Origin: Sporosarcina sp. D27
GTDB lineage: Bacteria > Bacillota > Bacilli > Bacillales_A > Planococcaceae
Length of the DNA: 64,000 nt
Direction of reading: 5' to 3'
Assembly (NCBI RefSeq): GCF_000586555.1
Contig: NZ_AZUC01000007.1
Coordinates: 27,563-91,562, forward strand
Under the pieces are notes generated by a model, which was not told the origin of the DNA, made no database searches, and was given only the letters and a program-made list of their open reading frames with translations. Below are positions 63,337 to 64,000 of the stretch, in pieces (positions within the stretch are counted from its first letter, which is position 1; each line of letters starts with the position of its first letter). Made by a program: the position numbers and the translations under genes.

Positions 63337-63525
63337 CGTTGATCTCCGTTCCGGACGGGCGCTTTCCGGGGGCTTGCCCTCAGCCTCCTCGTCGCTTCGA
63401 AAGCAAAGATGTGCTCCCAACGTTTCACTTATGCTCGCAAAAGCCGTTCTTCGTTACGGCTTTTCCTGTGGGGTCTTCGCGCTGCACTGATCCCCAGGAG
63501 TCGCCGTCCTACACTTCAATCAACT
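63337..63525. repeat. Interspersed intergenic repeat of the Bacillales GTTGAT...ATCAAC type, with an internal insert
   Basis: Begins GTTGATCTCCGTTCCGG and ends ACTTCAATCAAC, so the termini are inverted (GTTGAT/ATCAAC). Inner blocks GGGCGCTTTCCG, GCCTCCTCGTCGCTTCG, TGGGGTCTTCGCGC and CCAGGAGTCGCCGTCC match, from memory, an abundant intergenic repeat of Bacillaceae/Planococcaceae genomes. The stretch 63404-63468 (with GCAAAAGCCG and CGGCTTTTC) seems extra, apparently an insert. It contains no coding signal; its short open frames are low-complexity and lack ribosome sites. Confidence 0.7.
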
Positions 63526-63611
63526 GAATGTCCTATGACACATTCATATCATTCAAGCAAAGAATGCAATTGGGGTATCCATGTCCAGCGACAACACTAA
63601 TCAGATGAAAC

Positions 63612-63752
63612 ATAATACTTGAGACACCGATATGAAATCAAAGAAGTCTATGGAAATGTAAAAAGGCAGTTAAACCCTTCTTTGTCGATGCCAAGGAGAA
63701 GTATGGTGTGCGATGGACAACCCTAAGAGGGCTTAGGGTATTGAATGATTGA
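63612..63752 (+). pseudogene. C-terminal remnant of an IS1182-family transposase
   Basis: Translated in two frames this gives YLRHRYEIKEVYGNVKR and then, after a +1 shift, FFVDAKEKYGVRWTTLRGL. These match the conserved C-terminus of IS1182 transposases (...LRH...KEIY..RKETIERxFADAKEKHGMRWTTLRGL). It is truncated both at the N side and right after RGL (about 63737), then runs into unrelated codons and a stop at 63752. Decayed and non-functional. Confidence 0.8.
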
Positions 63753-63955
63753 CATTTTATTGAGTACAACAGAATCTATGATGGGTCTCTTGTATAGGGA
63801 ATATAGATCTGCAACCAAAGGATAAATGAAGGAGAAATCAATTGCTGTCTCTAATTTTCAGACCAGATATGGTCTTGCGGAACTAATTGTTCGATTGTAA
63901 GCATTTCCATCTGTTCCTGTTCATCACCTTGATTCACCATCATCATCATTACCAT
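63738..63955 (-). pseudogene. N-terminal remnant of an IS1182-family transposase, inverted relative to the preceding fragment
   Basis: On the minus strand from 63955: an ATG-rich start (MVMMMMVNQGDEQEQ), then MEMLTIEQLVPQDH and, after one shift and a stop that probably was an Arg codon, KLETAIDFSFIYPLVADLY, then RPIIDSVVLNKMSIIQY. This matches the N-terminus of IS1182 transposases (EQLVPQDHLVRKIEAAIDFSFIYDLV..., RPSIDPV). It stops matching at the same point (about 63738) where the plus-strand C-terminal fragment stops, so two pieces of opposite orientation are joined there. Confidence 0.78.
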
Positions 63956-64000
63956 CGTCTTGTTTGATAGATGGGAGAACCTGTTGATTGTAGCGGAGAG

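Noticed and set aside
63228..63600. Open frames of 60-97 codons across the terminal intergenic repeat
   Set aside because: They read through a terminator stem and the repeat on both strands, lack ribosome sites and have no recognisable protein features.

Overview
The window is low-to-medium GC Firmicutes chromosome. It carries clpC-mcsB-mcsA-ctsR with CtsR boxes, a des-desK-desR cold-response locus, an S-box, a TPP riboswitch, a tRNA-Trp T-box, a BirA operator at bioY, a bacillithiol-type ytxJ and a CotD-like spore coat gene. This combination points to a spore-forming member of the Bacillales, most likely Planococcaceae/Caryophanaceae (Sporosarcina-like). The genus is an inference from gene content, not a measured placement. 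Almost all of the window is ordinary vertically inherited chromosome with tight operons, strong Shine-Dalgarno sites and many intrinsic terminators. No phage, integron, CRISPR array, rRNA or tRNA gene was seen.

Layout. 1-4.5 kb, minus strand: clpC (3' end cut by the window edge), mcsB, mcsA and ctsR, with one CtsR-controlled promoter before ctsR and a second before clpC. 4.7-8.2 kb: a GNAT protein, an unrecognised 562-aa membrane protein, bioY under a BirA operator, and a 61-aa membrane protein. 8.2-13.8 kb, plus strand: SAM riboswitch, yitJ-type bifunctional enzyme and metH, so methionine regeneration here depends on cobalamin. 13.8-14.7 kb: a CotD-like gene and a GC-rich 102-bp tandem repeat block. 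14.7-18.6 kb: NERD protein, a small ORF, a DCC thiol-disulfide protein, and DUF779 plus aldehyde dehydrogenase with a cre-like site. 18.8-24.3 kb: htrA, an OmpR/HisKA two-component pair, SulP and UspA. 24.3-30 kb: wrbA, a protein with fibronectin-III-like domains, then a TPP-riboswitch thiamine salvage operon (tenA-thiM-thiD-thiE-thiW).

30-30.5 kb is a 20-bp minisatellite of about 21 copies. 30.5-37.8 kb, minus strand: histidine-phosphatase-like protein, DDAH-like protein, dsdA, desR, desK, des, a FabG-like SDR and ytxJ. 37.8-40.8 kb: a GNAT/class-V aminotransferase fusion translationally coupled to a PlsY paralogue and divergent from a PAP2 phosphatase. This small lipid-flavoured cassette is the most unusual gene group in the window. 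40.8-47 kb: ATL protein, mscL, a 29-aa membrane peptide, VOC protein, coiled-coil protein, acyl-CoA thioesterase, a peptidoglycan-recycling pair (NlpC/P60 and LD-carboxypeptidase) and a DUF4003-like protein. 47-53.3 kb: trpEDCFBA (no trpG) under a Trp T-box. 53.4-63.2 kb: rluF-like gene, a polar amino acid ABC transporter, mgtE, an NAD(P)-binding protein plus CoA-transferase, and a PAS-PAS-GGDEF-EAL protein. 63.3-64 kb is non-coding debris: a family-typical intergenic repeat, then two oppositely oriented remnants of an IS1182-type transposase.

No clear defence island or wholly new multi-gene system is visible. The items most worth following up are the aminotransferase/PlsY/PAP2 cassette, the two repeat blocks, the 562-aa membrane protein and the converging IS fragments.
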